Below are positions 47,264-57,781 of a stretch of DNA of 64,000 nucleotides, piece by piece. How positions within the stretch are numbered: the first letter of the stretch is position 1; each line of letters opens with the position of its first letter. Origin of the DNA: Streptomyces sp. DHE7-1 (GTDB lineage: Bacteria; Actinomycetota; Actinomycetes; Streptomycetales; Streptomycetaceae); the NCBI GenBank assembly GCA_016432725.1, contig JACJDG010000003.1:4650001-4714000 (forward strand), read 5' to 3'. Below the pieces are notes generated by a model. That model was not told the origin of the DNA. It ran no database searches and saw nothing but the letters and a program-made list of their open reading frames with translations. Position numbers and translations under genes: made by a program.

Positions 47264-48105
47264 TCACCCTCCTCCGCCGCCACGGCCGGCGCCTCCCCGA
47301 ACCGGGCCAGTGCCAGCGCCCCCGCCACCGCCACCGCGAACCCGAGGGCCGCCAGCCAGCCCAGGCCCTCCCGGGTGCGGTCGCCGAGCCACACGACGCC
47401 CACCGCCGCCGGGCCGATCGTCTCGCCGATCACCATGCCGGCCGTCGCGGTCGTCACCGAGCCGCGCTGCAGCGCCGAGGTCAGCAGCACGAAGGCGGCG
47501 CCGCCGCCGATCAGGAGGGCGTAGGACGCCGGATTCGTGAGCAGCCCGGCCGGCCGCAGGGAGTCGATCAGCCGGACCGCCACCTCCACCACCCCGAACC
47601 CGAAACCCGCGCCCAGCCCCAGCACGAGGGCCCGCATCCGCCCCGACAGCCGCCCGCCCAGCAGGGCGAGCACCGCCATACCGGCCGCCGTCGCGAGCAT
47701 CGTCCACTTCAGGGCGGGCGAACCGCCCTCCTCGCCCTCCGGCCCGGACGCCAGGCCCAGCATCGCGAGCCCGGCGCACACCACACCCACCGCGCCCCAC
47801 TCGGTGCCGCTGAGCCGCGTCCGCAGCAGGCGCGCCGCGACCACCGCCGTCACCGCCAGGCTGGAGGCCAGCGCCGCGCTCACCGCGTAGATCGGGATCG
47901 AGCGCAGCGCCGCGATCTGGAACAGGAAGCCGAGACCGTCCAGCGCGAGACCGGCCAGGTACCGCCACCGCCGCAGGGCCCGCAGCAGCAGGGCGACCTC
48001 GCCGCCCCCGCCCGTACCGGCCTCCCGCGCGGCCATCGCCTGCAACACCGTCGCGGTACCGAAGCAGACCGCCGCGCCCAGGGCGCACACCATTCCGAAC
48101 AGCAC
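47264..48105 (-). CDS. EamA/DMT-type membrane transporter, C-terminus uncertain
   Basis: GTG 48105 lies 6 nt after a TAGAGT -10-like element, consistent with a leaderless transcript. About nine hydrophobic helices in two similar halves (VCALGAAVCFGTATVLQAM; FGVVEVAVRL and later GMVIGETIGPAAVGVVWLGD) fit a drug/metabolite transporter. The same frame has no stop until 46765, deep inside the MocR gene. One missing base before 47270 would end the protein at TGA 47264 (about 280 residues). I annotate that end, in line with the other undercalls, but cannot place the exact site. Substrate unknown. Confidence 0.7.
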
Positions 48106-48210
48106 GAACCGACTCTAGGCGAGGGCGAGATCGCGGGGCCCCTTGCGCGAACCCGCGCACCCCGCCTAGGCTGACCGCCGCACACCGCACCGCACACGGG
48201 GAGACACCAC

Positions 48211-48552
48211 ATGGCGAACACGCGCGCGCAACTGCGCTCCACCACGGTCGTCCTCGGCGGCATGGGTCTGCTCGCCGCCGCTCTGACCGCCTGCTCCTCC
48301 GCCCCGGACAAGCGCTGCGTCGACCGGGACAGCTACCGCCTCGGCACGGGCTACAAGGTCGTCTCCGACAAGAACTGCAAGTCCGCCAAGGTCCCGGTGA
48401 ACAGCTCCTGGTACTACGGCGGCAAGAAGAAGGGCTCCTGGGTCTCCGGAGGTTCCTTCACCAAGCCGAGCAAGGGCTCGGGCGGCTCCTCGGGCGGCGG
48501 CGGAGTGCACCGCGGCGGCTTCGGCGGCGGCAAGGGCGGCTCCGGCGGCTGA
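48211..48552 (+). CDS. Small lipoprotein with Gly/Ser-rich tail
   Basis: 113 residues; ATG 48211 with GGGGAG upstream. The signal peptide ends in a lipobox (LLAAALTAC, Cys near 28), so lipid attachment is expected. A short middle part has two further Cys (KRCVDRDS ... DKNCKS) and YYGGKKKGSW. The tail is a Gly/Ser/Lys run (SSGGGGVHRGGFGGGKGG). It is 15 bp upstream of the ATP-grasp gene, an arrangement seen with glutathionylspermidine-synthase-like genes. Function unknown. Confidence 0.78.
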   Translation: MANTRAQLRSTTVVLGGMGLLAAALTACSSAPDKRCVDRDSYRLGTGYKVVSDKNCKSAKVPVNSSWYYGGKKKGSWVSGGSFTKPSKGSGGSSGGGGVHRGGFGGGKGGSGG

Positions 48553-48567
48553 CCGGCACACACACCC

Positions 48568-49751
48568 ATGGAACGCCGAACCATCACCCCCGCCCCGACT
48601 GGCAGCGGACCGTCGAGGAACAGGGGCTCGTCTACCCGCTCACCCGGCACCCCGACGGCACCCTGCGCCCCTACTGGGACGAGAGCGCCTACTACGTCCT
48701 CACCCTGGACGAGGTCGAGGCGCTGGAGGAGACCGTGGCGGAACTGCACCGCATGTGCCTGGCCGCCGCCGCGCACATCGTGGCCGAGGACCGTTTCGCC
48801 GACCTCGGCATCACCGACCCGCGGCTCGTCGCGGCCGTCACCGAGGCCTGGCACCGCCGTGCCGAACTACCCACCGTCTACGGGCGGTTCGACCTCCGCT
48901 ACGACGGCACCGGCCCGGCGAAACTGCTGGAGTACAACGCGGACACCCCCACCTCGCTGGTCGAGGCCGCGTCGCCCCAGTGGTTCTGGATGGAGGAGCG
49001 CTTCCCCGGCGCCGACCAGTGGAACTCCCTGCACGAGCGCCTGGTCGACGCCTGGCGCGAGCAGGCCGCGCTGCTCCCGCCGGGCAGCCCGCTGCACTTC
49101 GCGCACTCCTCGGCCGACGAACTCGGCGAGGACCTGATGACGGTCGCCTATCTGAAGGAGACCGCCGATCAGGCCGGACTCGCCACCGACTGGATCTCCA
49201 TGGAGGAGATCGGCTGGGACACCCTCTCCGGCCGGTTCGTGGACAACGGGCTCCGGTTCATCCGCGCCGTCTTCAAGCTGTACCCCTGGGAGTGGCTCAC
49301 CACCGACGCGTTCGCCGGGCACGTCCTCGACACCCTCGACAACGGCGGCGGCAGCGGCACCACCCTGTGGATCGAGCCCGCCTGGAAGATGCTGCTGAGC
49401 AACAAGGCCCTGCTGGCCGTCCTCTGGGAGCTGTACCCGGGCCACCCGAACCTGCTGCCCGCCCATCTCGACGGCCCGCGCGAACTCGCCCGGACCACCG
49501 GCTACGTGGCCAAGCCCCTGCTGGGCCGCGAGGGCGAGGGCGTCACCGTGCACGAGCCGGGCGCGCCCGCGGCCGTACGCGACGAACCCTGCTGCTACCA
49601 GCAGCTGGCCCCGCTGCCCGCCTTCGACGGCAACCACGTCGTCCTCGGCGCCTGGACCGTCCGGGACGAACCGGCCGGCCTGGGCATCCGCGAGTCCTCG
49701 GGCCTGGTCACCGACGGATACGCCCGCTTCCTGCCGCACGTGATCCTCTAG
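48568..49751 (+). CDS. Glutathionylspermidine synthase-like ATP-grasp protein, one apparent frameshift
   Basis: Reconstructed 394 residues. ATG 48568 begins MERRTITP. The five-C run 48597-48601 needs a sixth C to continue RPDWQRTVEEQGLVYPL. The family signature appears in YNADTPTSLVEAASPQWFWM, and the ATP-grasp part in WIEPAWKMLLSNKALLAVLW and KPLLGREGEG. The synthetase half of GspS joins an amine to a peptide carboxylate using ATP. Streptomyces does not make glutathionylspermidine, so another ligase substrate is likely. Paired with the upstream lipoprotein. Confidence 0.85.
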
Positions 49752-49793
49752 GGGCGTCCCCTGGGGCCGGCCCCAGCCGTCCACCGGAGCGCC

Positions 49794-50998
49794 CTAGCCC
49801 GCCAACACGGCCTCCAGCTGTTCGACACCCCAGTCCAGGTCCTGCTCGGTGATCACCAGCGGCGGCGCGATCCGGACGGTCGAGCCGTGGGTGTCCTTCA
49901 CCAGCACACCCCGCTCCATCAGCCGCTCCGACACCTGACGGGCGGTGCCGGCCCGCGGGGCGATGTCCACGCCCGCCCACAGCCCGCGCCCCCGCACCGC
50001 CGTCACCGGACCCGCGCCGAGCAGCCCGCGCAGCCGCCGGTGCAGCCGCTCGCCCAGCTCGGCCGCCCGCGCCTGGTACTCGCCGGTCCGCAGCATCGCG
50101 ATCACCTCCAGCGCCACCGCGCAGGCCAGCGGGTTCCCGCCGAACGTCGAGCCGTGCTCGCCCGGCCGGAAGACACCGAGCACCGCCGCGCTCGACACCA
50201 CCGCCGACACCGGCAGGATCCCGCCGCCCAGCGCCTTGCCCAGAACGTACACGTCCGGCACCACCCCCTCGTGCTCGCACGCGAAGGTCCGCCCGGTCCG
50301 CCCGAGACCCGACTGGATCTCGTCGGCGACGAAGAGCACGTTCCGCTCCCGGGTCAGCTCCCGCACCCCGGCCAGATAGCCGGCCGGCGGCACGATCACC
50401 CCGACTCGCCCTGGATCGGCTCCAGCAGCACCGCGACGGTGTTCTCGGTCAGCGCCCGCCGCATCGCGGTCAGATCCCCGTACGGCACGATCTCGAACCC
50501 CGGCGTGTACGGCCCGAAGTCCGCCCGGGCCTCCGGATCGGTCGAGAAGCTGATCACCGTCGTCGTGCGCCCGTGGAAGTTGCCGCCCGCGACCACCACC
50601 TTCGCCATCTCCGCGGGCACCCCCTTCACCCGGTACCCCCACTTCCGGGCCGTCTTCACCGCGCTCTCCACGGCCTCCGTGCCGGTGTTCATGGGCAGCA
50701 CCATCTCCATGCCGCACAGCTCGGCCAGCTCGGTGCAGAAGGCCGCGAACCGGTCGTGGTGGAAGGCGCGGGACGTCAGCGTCACCCGCGCGAGCTGCCG
50801 CTCGGCCGCCTCGACGAGGCGACGGTTGCGGTGCCCGAAGTTCAGCGCCGAGTACCCGGCCAGCAGGTCCAGGTACCGGCGCCCCGCCACGTCCGTCAGC
50901 CAGGCGCCCTCGGCCGTGGCCACGACGACCGGCAGCGGATGGTAGGTGGGCGCGCTGTGCGCGTCGGCGGCGGCGATGAGGTCTTCAGCAGTGGGCAC
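49794..50998 (-). CDS. rocD: Ornithine aminotransferase, one apparent frameshift
   Basis: Reconstructed 401 residues. GTG 50998 follows GGGAGAGG. PLP enzyme converting ornithine to glutamate semialdehyde. Motifs: MNTGTEAVESAVKTARKWGY, GGNFHGRTTTVISFSTDPEA, LLEPIQGE then (after a fifth C/G is restored in the run 50399-50402) GVIVPPAGYL, VLFVADEIQSGLGRTG with the PLP Asp, and the Schiff-base lysine in VLGKALGGGILPVSAV. Length and motifs fit RocD better than acetylornithine transaminase. Monocistronic as far as visible; convergent with the ATP-grasp gene. Confidence 0.9.
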
Positions 50999-51103
50999 GG
51001 CCTCTCCCGGATACGACGGTGACTCTCCCGGACACGACGGTGGCCCCCTTCCTATCCCCGCTCGCATGGTGGACGCGGGATCTCCCCGTTCCGGCGCGCC
51101 CGG

Positions 51104-51215
51104 TAGGCTGATCAGCGGGTCGTGACTGGCGCGCAGGGATGGGACGGACCATCGGGGAGCGGCCCGAACGGGAAACAGTGCCGTGCGCCTGGGCCGAACG
51201 TGAACGCTGAACGCA
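51104..51215 (+). ncRNA. ZTP (pfl) riboswitch upstream of glyA, with promoter -10
   Basis: TAGGCT (51104-51109) is a -10 that would start RNA at about 51116. The RNA then shows the conserved pfl elements: GGGTCGTGACTGGCG (51117-51131), ACCATCGGGGAGCG (near 51148-51161) and CCGTGCGCCTGGGC (51181-51194), which form the known helix-pseudoknot. Established knowledge: this class senses ZTP/ZMP, the signal of 10-formyl-THF shortage, and turns on one-carbon and purine genes such as glyA. It lies about 30 nt before the GGAGGT of glyA. Confidence 0.88.
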
Positions 51216-51233
51216 CGCCGTCCGGAGGTCCCC

Positions 51234-52684
51234 ATGCCAGAGCAGAAGTCCCTCTCCACCGAGTCCACGGCCTTCCGCGCCGCACTCGACGTCATCCGCA
51301 CGGTCGAACCGCGGGTCGCCGACGCCATCGGCCAGGAGGTCACCGACCAGCGCGCGATGCTCAAGCTGATCGCCTCCGAGAACTACGCCTCCCCGGCCAC
51401 GCTGCTGGCGATGGGCAACTGGTTCAGCGACAAGTACGCCGAGGGCACCGTCGGCCGCCGCTTCTACGCCGGCTGCCGCAACGTCGACACGGTCGAGTCG
51501 CTGGCCGCCGAGCACGCCCGGGAGCTGTTCGGCGCCCGGCACGCCTATGTCCAGCCGCACTCCGGCATCGACGCCAACCTCGTCGCCTTCTGGGCCGTCC
51601 TCGCCGACCGCGTCGAGGTGCCGTTCCTGGAGAAGACCGGCGTCCGCCAGGTCAACGACCTCACCGAGGCCGACTGGGCGGAGCTGCGCCAGGCCTTCGG
51701 CAACCAGCGCATGCTCGGCATGTCCCTGGACGCCGGCGGTCACCTCACCCACGGCTTCCGCCCGAACATCTCGGGCAAGATGTTCGACCAGCGCTCCTAC
51801 GGCACCGACCCGGCCACCGGTCTCATCGACTACGAGGCGCTGCGCGCCCAGGCCCGCGAGTTCAAGCCGCTGATCCTCGTCGCCGGCTACTCCGCCTACC
51901 CGCGCCTGGTGAACTTCCGGATCATGCGGGAGATCGCCGACGAGGTCGGGGCGACCCTGATGGTCGACATGGCCCACTTCGCGGGCCTGGTCGCCGGCAA
52001 GGTCCTGACCGGCGACTTCGACCCGGTCCCGCACGCCCAGATCGTCACCACGACCACCCACAAGTCCCTGCGCGGCCCGCGCGGCGGCATGGTGCTGTGC
52101 GACGACTCCCTGAAGGACCAGGTCGACCGCGGCTGCCCGATGGTGCTCGGCGGCCCGCTGCCGCACGTGATGGCCGCGAAGGCCGTCGCGCTCGCGGAGG
52201 CCCGCCGGCCCTCCTTCCAGGACTACGCCCGGCGCATCGTGGACAACTCCCGCGCCCTCGCCGAGGGCCTCACCCGCCGCGGCGCCACCCTGGTCACCGG
52301 CGGCACGGACAACCACCTCAACCTGATCGACGTGGCCGGCTCCTACGGCCTCACCGGCCGGCAGGCCGAGGCGGCCCTGCTGGACGCCGGCATCGTCACC
52401 AACCGCAACGCCATCCCGGCCGACCCGAACGGCGCCTGGTACACCTCCGGCATCCGCGTCGGCACCCCCGCCCTGACCACCCGGGGCCTCGGCACCGCCG
52501 AGATGGACGAGGTGGCCGGCCTCATCGACCGGGTGCTCACCACCACCGAGCCCGGTACGACCAAGTCCGGTGCCCCTCCAAGGCCCAGCACGTCCTCGAC
52601 CCCAAGATCGCGGACGAGATCTCGCACCGGGCGACCGACCTGGTCGCGGGCTTCCCGCTGTACCCGGAGGTCGACCTCGGCTGA
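51234..52684 (+). CDS. glyA: Serine hydroxymethyltransferase, one apparent frameshift
   Basis: Reconstructed 483 residues. PLP enzyme interconverting serine plus THF with glycine plus methylene-THF. ATG 51234 with GGAGGT. Motifs: LIASENYASPATL, FSDKYAEGTVGRRFYAGC, MVDMAHFAGLVAG and the PLP lysine in TTTHKSLRGPRGG. The four-C run 52573-52576 needs one more C to read GAPSKAQHVLDPKIADE and end in LYPEVDLG; the frame as given would run on to 52868. The fold and length match the longer actinobacterial SHMT type. Controlled by the ZTP riboswitch. Confidence 0.95.
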
Positions 52685-52870
52685 CCCGCGGCGGCCGGCC
52701 GGCCCCCGACGAGGCTTCCCGCGCGGCGGCCCGGCACCACGCCGGGCCGCCGCGCCCGTCGGTGCCCGCTCCCGTGTCCCGCCCCTCGTCACCCCGCACG
52801 GAACGGATCGCGCCCCACGTGTTTCCCACCGGTACCGGATCGCCCTCCGTTACCTGAGAGAATGGTGAAC

Positions 52871-53883
52871 ATGGCCACTGACCGACCTCGCGTGCTCTCC
52901 GGAATCCAGCCCACCGCGGGCTCGTTCCACCTCGGCAACTACCTCGGCGCCGTCCGCCAGTGGGTGGCCCTGCAGGAGTCCCACGACGCGTTCTACATGG
53001 TCGTCGACCTCCACGCGATCACCGTTCCGCAGGAACCGGCCCAGCTCCGGGCCAACACCCGGCTGGCCGCCGCGCAGTTGCTGGCCGCCGGGCTCGACCC
53101 GGACCGGTGCACGCTGTTCGTGCAGAGCCACGTCCCCGAGCACGCCCAGCTCGCCTGGGTCATGAACTGCCTCACCGGTTTCGGCGAGGCCTCGCGCATG
53201 ACCCAGTTCAAGGACAAGTCCGCCAAGCAGGGTGCCGACCGCGCCTCCGTCGGCCTGTTCACGTACCCGGTCCTGCAGGTCGCGGACATCCTGCTGTACC
53301 AGGCCAACGAGGTGCCGGTGGGTGAGGACCAGCGCCAGCACATCGAGCTGACCCGCGACCTCGCGGACCGGTTCAACGGGCGGTACGGCCAGACCTTCAC
53401 CGTCCCGAAGCCGTACATCCTCAAGGAGACGGCGAAGATCTACGACCTGCAGGACCCGGCGGTCAAGATGAGCAAGTCCGCCTCCACCCCAAGGGCCTGA
53501 TCAACCTGCTGGACGAGCCCAAGGCGACGGCGAAGAAGGTCAAGAGCGCGGTCACCGACACCGACACGGTGATCCGCTACGACACCGAGAACAAGCCGGG
53601 CGTCTCCAACCTCCTCACCATCTTCTCCACCCTCACCGGCCGCTCGGTCGAGGAGCTGGAGAAGGACTACGAGGGCAAGATGTACGGCGCGCTCAAGACG
53701 GACCTCGCCGACGCCATGGTGGAGTTCGTGACGCCGTTCCGGGAGCGCACCCAGCAGTACCTGGAGGACCCCGAGACGCTCGACTCGGTGCTGGCCAAGG
53801 GCGCGGAGAAGGCGCGGGCCGTGGCCGCCGAGACCCTCGCGCAGGCGTACGACCGCGTGGGTTTCCTGCCGGCGAAGCACTGA
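52871..53883 (+). CDS. trpS: Tryptophanyl-tRNA synthetase, one apparent frameshift
   Basis: Reconstructed about 337 residues. ATG 52871 gives MATDRPRVLSGIQPTAGSFH; ATG 52862 is an in-frame alternative. The HIGH-like motif is TAGSFHLGN and the KMSKS motif is KMSKSAS. Immediately after it the four-C run 53487-53490 breaks the frame. A fifth C gives TPKGLINLLDEPKATAKKV and continues to AEKARAVAAETLAQAYDRVG. Charges tRNA-Trp. Streptomyces may carry a second TrpRS; this one has the housekeeping position between glyA and the 2H-phosphoesterase gene. Confidence 0.94.
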
Positions 53884-54029
53884 GCGGCACCGGGGCGCGC
53901 GGCCGCACGGGCACCCGAGCGGGCGGAGCGCTGCACATCACTGCCGCCGCGCCTGCCCACGGGACACCCGTGGCCGTACAGTCGATATCCGACGGGTGAG
54001 AAGAAAACAGACACGACGAGGGAGACGAC

Positions 54030-54608
54030 GTGGGGACCGTAACGATCGGCGTGTCGATCGCGGTCCCGGAGCCTCACGGCAGCCTGCTCCAGGAGCGGCG
54101 CGCGGGCTTCGGCGACGCCGCGGCTCACGGCATCCCCTCGCATGTCACCCTGCTGCCGCCGACCGAGGTGGACACGGCCGACCTGCCGGCGGTGGACGCC
54201 CACCTGAGGGCCGTCGCGGCGGCCGGGCGGCCGTTCCCGATGCGGCTGTCCGGCACCGGTACCTTCCGGCCGCTGTCACCGGTCGTCTACATGCGTGTCG
54301 TCCAGGGTGCCGAGGACTGCTCCTGGCTGCAGCAGCGGGTCCGTGACGCCTCCGGGCCCGTGCCGCGCGAGCTGCAGTTCCCGTACCACCCGCACGTCAC
54401 GGTCGCGCACGGCATCGACGAGGCGGCGATGGACCGCGCCTTCGCGGAGCTGGCCGGCTTCGAGGCCGAGTGGCCGTGCACCGGGTTCGCGCTGCACGAG
54501 CAGGGCGCCGACGGGGTGTGGCGCAAGCTCCGGGAGTACCCGTTCGGCGGATCCGTGGTGCCGCCGCAGGCGGGCCACATGGACCGCGGCACGATCGCCA
54601 GCCGGTAG
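54030..54608 (+). CDS. 2H phosphoesterase / 2'-5' RNA ligase-family protein
   Basis: 192 residues, intact. GTG 54030 with GGGAGACG upstream. The two catalytic His-x-Thr motifs are SHVTLLPP (about 37-44) and HPHVTVAHG (about 117-125), symmetric as expected for the 2H fold. Family members hydrolyse cyclic nucleotide phosphates or act on RNA 2'-5' linkages; the actual substrate is unknown. It is convergent with the DprE2-like gene (18 bp gap). Confidence 0.85.
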   Translation: MGTVTIGVSIAVPEPHGSLLQERRAGFGDAAAHGIPSHVTLLPPTEVDTADLPAVDAHLRAVAAAGRPFPMRLSGTGTFRPLSPVVYMRVVQGAEDCSWLQQRVRDASGPVPRELQFPYHPHVTVAHGIDEAAMDRAFAELAGFEAEWPCTGFALHEQGADGVWRKLREYPFGGSVVPPQAGHMDRGTIASR

Positions 54609-54626
54609 CCGCCGTCTCCTCCTCCC

Positions 54627-55402
54627 TCAGAGGGGCAGCCGGCGGAACACCGTCCGCGGCGCGTGCCGCAGCACCGCCATCACCAGCCGCAGGAAGCCCG
54701 GCACCCAGACCGTCTCCGAACGGCGGCGCAGGCCCAGCTCCACCGCCGTGGCGACCGCCTCGGGAGTGGTGGCGAACGGCGCCCTGGGCAGGGCGGCCGT
54801 CGTGCGGGTGACGACGAAGCCGGGGCGTACGACCATGACGTGCACGCCGGTGCCGTACAGCGCGTCGCCGAGGCCCTGCGCGAAGGTGTCGAGCCCGGCC
54901 TTGCTGGAGCCGTAGATGAAGTCCACCCGGCGGGCGCGCTCGGCGGCGATCGAGGAGAGCACCACCAGCGTGCCGTGGCCCTGGGTCTGCAGCGCGCGGG
55001 CCGCCACCAGGCCCGCCGACACGGCTCCGGTGTAGTTGGTCTGAGCCACCTGGACGGCGCGCAACGGGTCGCGTTCGTCGTGGGCCTGGTCGCCGAGGAC
55101 GCCGAAGGCCAGCAGCACCAGATCGATGTCGCCCTCGGCGAACGCCTTGCCGAGGACCGGCTCGTGGGACTCGGGTCGAGCGCGTCGAAGGCGAGGGTGT
55201 GGACGTCGGCGCCCAGCGCGCGCAGGTCCTCGGCCGCCCGTTCCAGGCCGGGAGAGGGCCGGCCCGCCAGCCGGACGGTCCGTGCGCCGCGGGCGATCAG
55301 GCGGCGCACGGTGGCGAGCGCGATCTCGGAGGTGCCGCCGAGGACGAGCAGGGACCGTGGGAGGGGTTCGAGGTCGGGCATGCCGGTGACCGTATCGTCC
55401 AT
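54627..55402 (-). CDS. SDR oxidoreductase, DprE2-like, one apparent frameshift
   Basis: Reconstructed 258 residues; start ATG 55402 (TTG 55405 and ATG 55381 are alternatives). The NAD-binding motif is SLLVLGGTSEIALATVRRL. The active site is Ser in VVLSSIAAERAR plus YGSSKAGLD (Tyr-x3-Lys). The frame breaks at GGG 55173-55175; one extra base gives FDALDPESHEPVL. It resembles decaprenylphosphoryl-2-keto-ribose reductase, the second enzyme of arabinose-donor synthesis in mycobacteria; Streptomyces homologues are common but their substrate is unclear. Confidence 0.8.
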
Positions 55403-55524
55403 CAATGGGCGATCGGTCAGAGAACATAACTCCGCTCGGCGGAACGGGTGATTAATGGGATGTCACTCAATAGTGTCGTTGTCGGCCGTACATCGGGTCC
55501 CGGTGGCGCGGGCAGAGACGCAGC

Positions 55525-56432
55525 ATGGACTGGCTGAAGAAGCTCCCCGGGATCGGCCCGATCGTCACCCGGCTGATGACCACGCACGCCTGGCGTTCCT
55601 ACGAGCGCCTGGACCGGGTGAAGTGGACGCGACTGGCCGCGGCGATGACCTTCGTCAGCTTCGTCGCGCTGTTCCCGCTGCTGACGCTGGCCGCCACCCT
55701 CACCGCGGCCACGCTCAGCCAGTCGCAGCAGAGGAACGTGCAGGACAGGATCGCCGACCAGATCCCCGGCATCTCCGACCAGCTCGACATCAACTCCCTG
55801 GTAGAGAACGCCGGCACCGTCGGGATCATCGCCGGCGCCCTGCTGCTCTTCACCGGCATGGGCTGGGTGGGCCAGGTGCGCGACTGCCTGCGCGCGGTGT
55901 GGGAGCTGCCCGACGGCGAGGAGAACCCGTTCCTCGCCAAGGCCAAGGACGGGGGCATCCTGCTCGGCCTCGGCGGCGCGGTCGTCGCCACCCTCGCCAT
56001 CTCCACCGTGGCCTCGGCGATGGTGGGCCGGCTCAGCGACGGCCTCGGCCTCGACCGGGCGGGCTGGGGCACGTCCTGCTGCAGATCATCGCGTTCGCCG
56101 TGGCCGTGCTCGCCGACTTCCTGCTCCTGCTCTACGTGCTGACCCTGCTGCCCGGCACCGAACCCCCGCGCCGCCGGCTGCTGGTGGCCGCGCTGACCGG
56201 GGCCGTCGGCTTCGAACTGCTGAAGCTGCTGCTCAGCGGCTACATCCAGGGAGTCGCCTCGAAGAGCATGTACGGCGCGTTCGGCGTGCCCGTGGCCCTG
56301 CTGCTGTGGATCAACTTCACCGCGAAACTCGTCCTGTTCTGCGCCGCCTGGACGGCGACGCCGAGCAAGGACGCCGAGATCACGGTCGCGTCCGACGGCG
56401 CATCAGATCGGGCAGCGGCCAACGGCGGTTGA
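55525..56432 (+). CDS. YihY/BrkB-family membrane protein, one apparent frameshift
   Basis: Reconstructed 302 residues from ATG 55525 (MDWLKKLPGIGPIVTRL). Membrane helices include RLAAAMTFVSFVALFPLLTL, GIIAGALLLFTGMGWVGQV, ILLGLGGAVVATLAISTV and, after the four-G run 56066-56069 is lengthened by one, VLLQIIAFAVAVLADFLLLL, then FGVPVALLLWINFTAKLVLF. This matches the six-helix YihY family, once misnamed ribonuclease BN; function unknown. Its 3' end overlaps the convergent carboxypeptidase gene by 53 bp. Confidence 0.85.
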
Positions 56433-57638
56433 TCAGGAAGACCCCGCCCCCGAGCAGCACCAGCAGCCCGCCCGCGACGGCCAGCGCGGTTCCGACGCCG
56501 GTGGAGCCGATCCCGCCCGACGCGCTCGCCACCGGCCGCGTGCCGGCCCCGCCCGTCCGGTGCGCCGGCCCCGCGGAGGCGGTGGCGCCCGGCTGGGCGG
56601 TGGACTGCGCGCTCTTCGGCGGCACCAGCTCGCCCACCGGCCGCACCTTGCCGGCCGCCCGGAAGCCCCAGTCGAACAGCTTCGCGGTCTCCTTGTAGAC
56701 CTCGTTGTGCTCGTGCTTCTCCGGGTTCATCACGGTGACCAGCAGCACCTTGCCGTCGCGTTCGGCGACACCGGTGAAGGTGGCGCCCGCGTCGGTGGTG
56801 TTGCCGTTCTTCACCCCGGCGATGCCCTGGTAGACGGGCACGTCCGTGTCGCCGCTCAGCAGCCGGTTGGTGTTGCGGATCTCCCCGGACTCGAACTTCG
56901 CCGACACGGTGGAGCAGTACTCGCGGAAGTCCTTCTTCTGCAGCCCGGAACGGGCGAACAGCGTCAGGTCGTACGCCGAGGACCGCTGCTCCGGCGCGTC
57001 GTAGCCGTCCGGGCTGACCACGTGCGTGTCCAGTGCCTGCAGCTCGTCGGCGTGGGCCTGCATGTCCTCGACGGTCCGGTCCACGCCGCCGTTCATCGCG
57101 GCCAGCACGTGCACGGCGTCGTTGCCCGAGCGCAGGAAGACCCCGAGCCACAGGTCGTGCACGGAGTAGGTGTGGCTCTCCTTTATCCCCACCACGCTCG
57201 AACCGGCGCCCATGCCCGCGAGGTCGGACGGGACCACCTTGTGCTCCATCGTCCTCGGGAACCGGGGCAGCAGGGTGTCCGCGAACAGCATCTTCAGGGT
57301 GCTCGCCGGGGGCAGCGGCCAGTGCGCGTCGTGCGCGGCGAGGACCTCGCCGGACTCGGCGTCGGAGACGATCCAGGACCGCGCGGTGAGGTCCTTGGGG
57401 AGCACGGGCACGCCCGGCGCGAGGTCCACCTGGGTCCCCGGCTGCCCGAGCCGGGCGCCGCCCACCTGCGACATGAGCGCCGGGGAGTGGCCGACGGGCT
57501 CGTCGAGGGCGTCGGGGCCGCGAGCGCCGCGGGCGCGGTGGCGGCGAGGGACAGCAGCGTGGCGGAGGCGGCCAGCAGGCATCGCCCGAGGGTCTTCTGC
57601 GGTGGGGGCACGGTCGGAAACGTACCTGCCGTGGACAC
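56380..57638 (-). CDS. D-alanyl-D-alanine carboxypeptidase, one apparent frameshift
   Basis: Reconstructed 419 residues from GTG 57638. Signal peptide LLAASATLLSLAATAPAALA. The four-G run 57482-57485 breaks the frame; one more base gives SATPPALMSQVGG. Active-site set of a class-C low-molecular-weight PBP: STLK (Ser-x-x-Lys in PPASTLKML), SGN (LRSGNDAV) and KNG in GVKNGNTTDAG, the variant usual in actinobacteria in place of KTG. A C-terminal membrane helix (TALAVAGGLLVLLGGGVFL) anchors it facing outward. Trims D-Ala from stem peptides. Confidence 0.9.
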
Positions 57639-57781
57639 CGAAGTCCCGCCCGGCACCCCACCCCGGCCACGGAACGCGACCCCGCACAGCGATACTGAAC
57701 GCATGCCGTGCTCATCCGGGGACAACCCCGGACCCCCGGCCGGTCGCCCGGCCCCGGCGTCGTGTCGAAAGGTCAGTCTCC

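Noticed and set aside
29300..53490. Programmed frameshifting or pseudogenisation in folD, glyA, trpS and others
   Set aside because: No shared slippery motif or downstream structure, the genes are essential or well conserved, and all changes have the same one-base-short G/C run signature, so sequencing undercalls explain them better.
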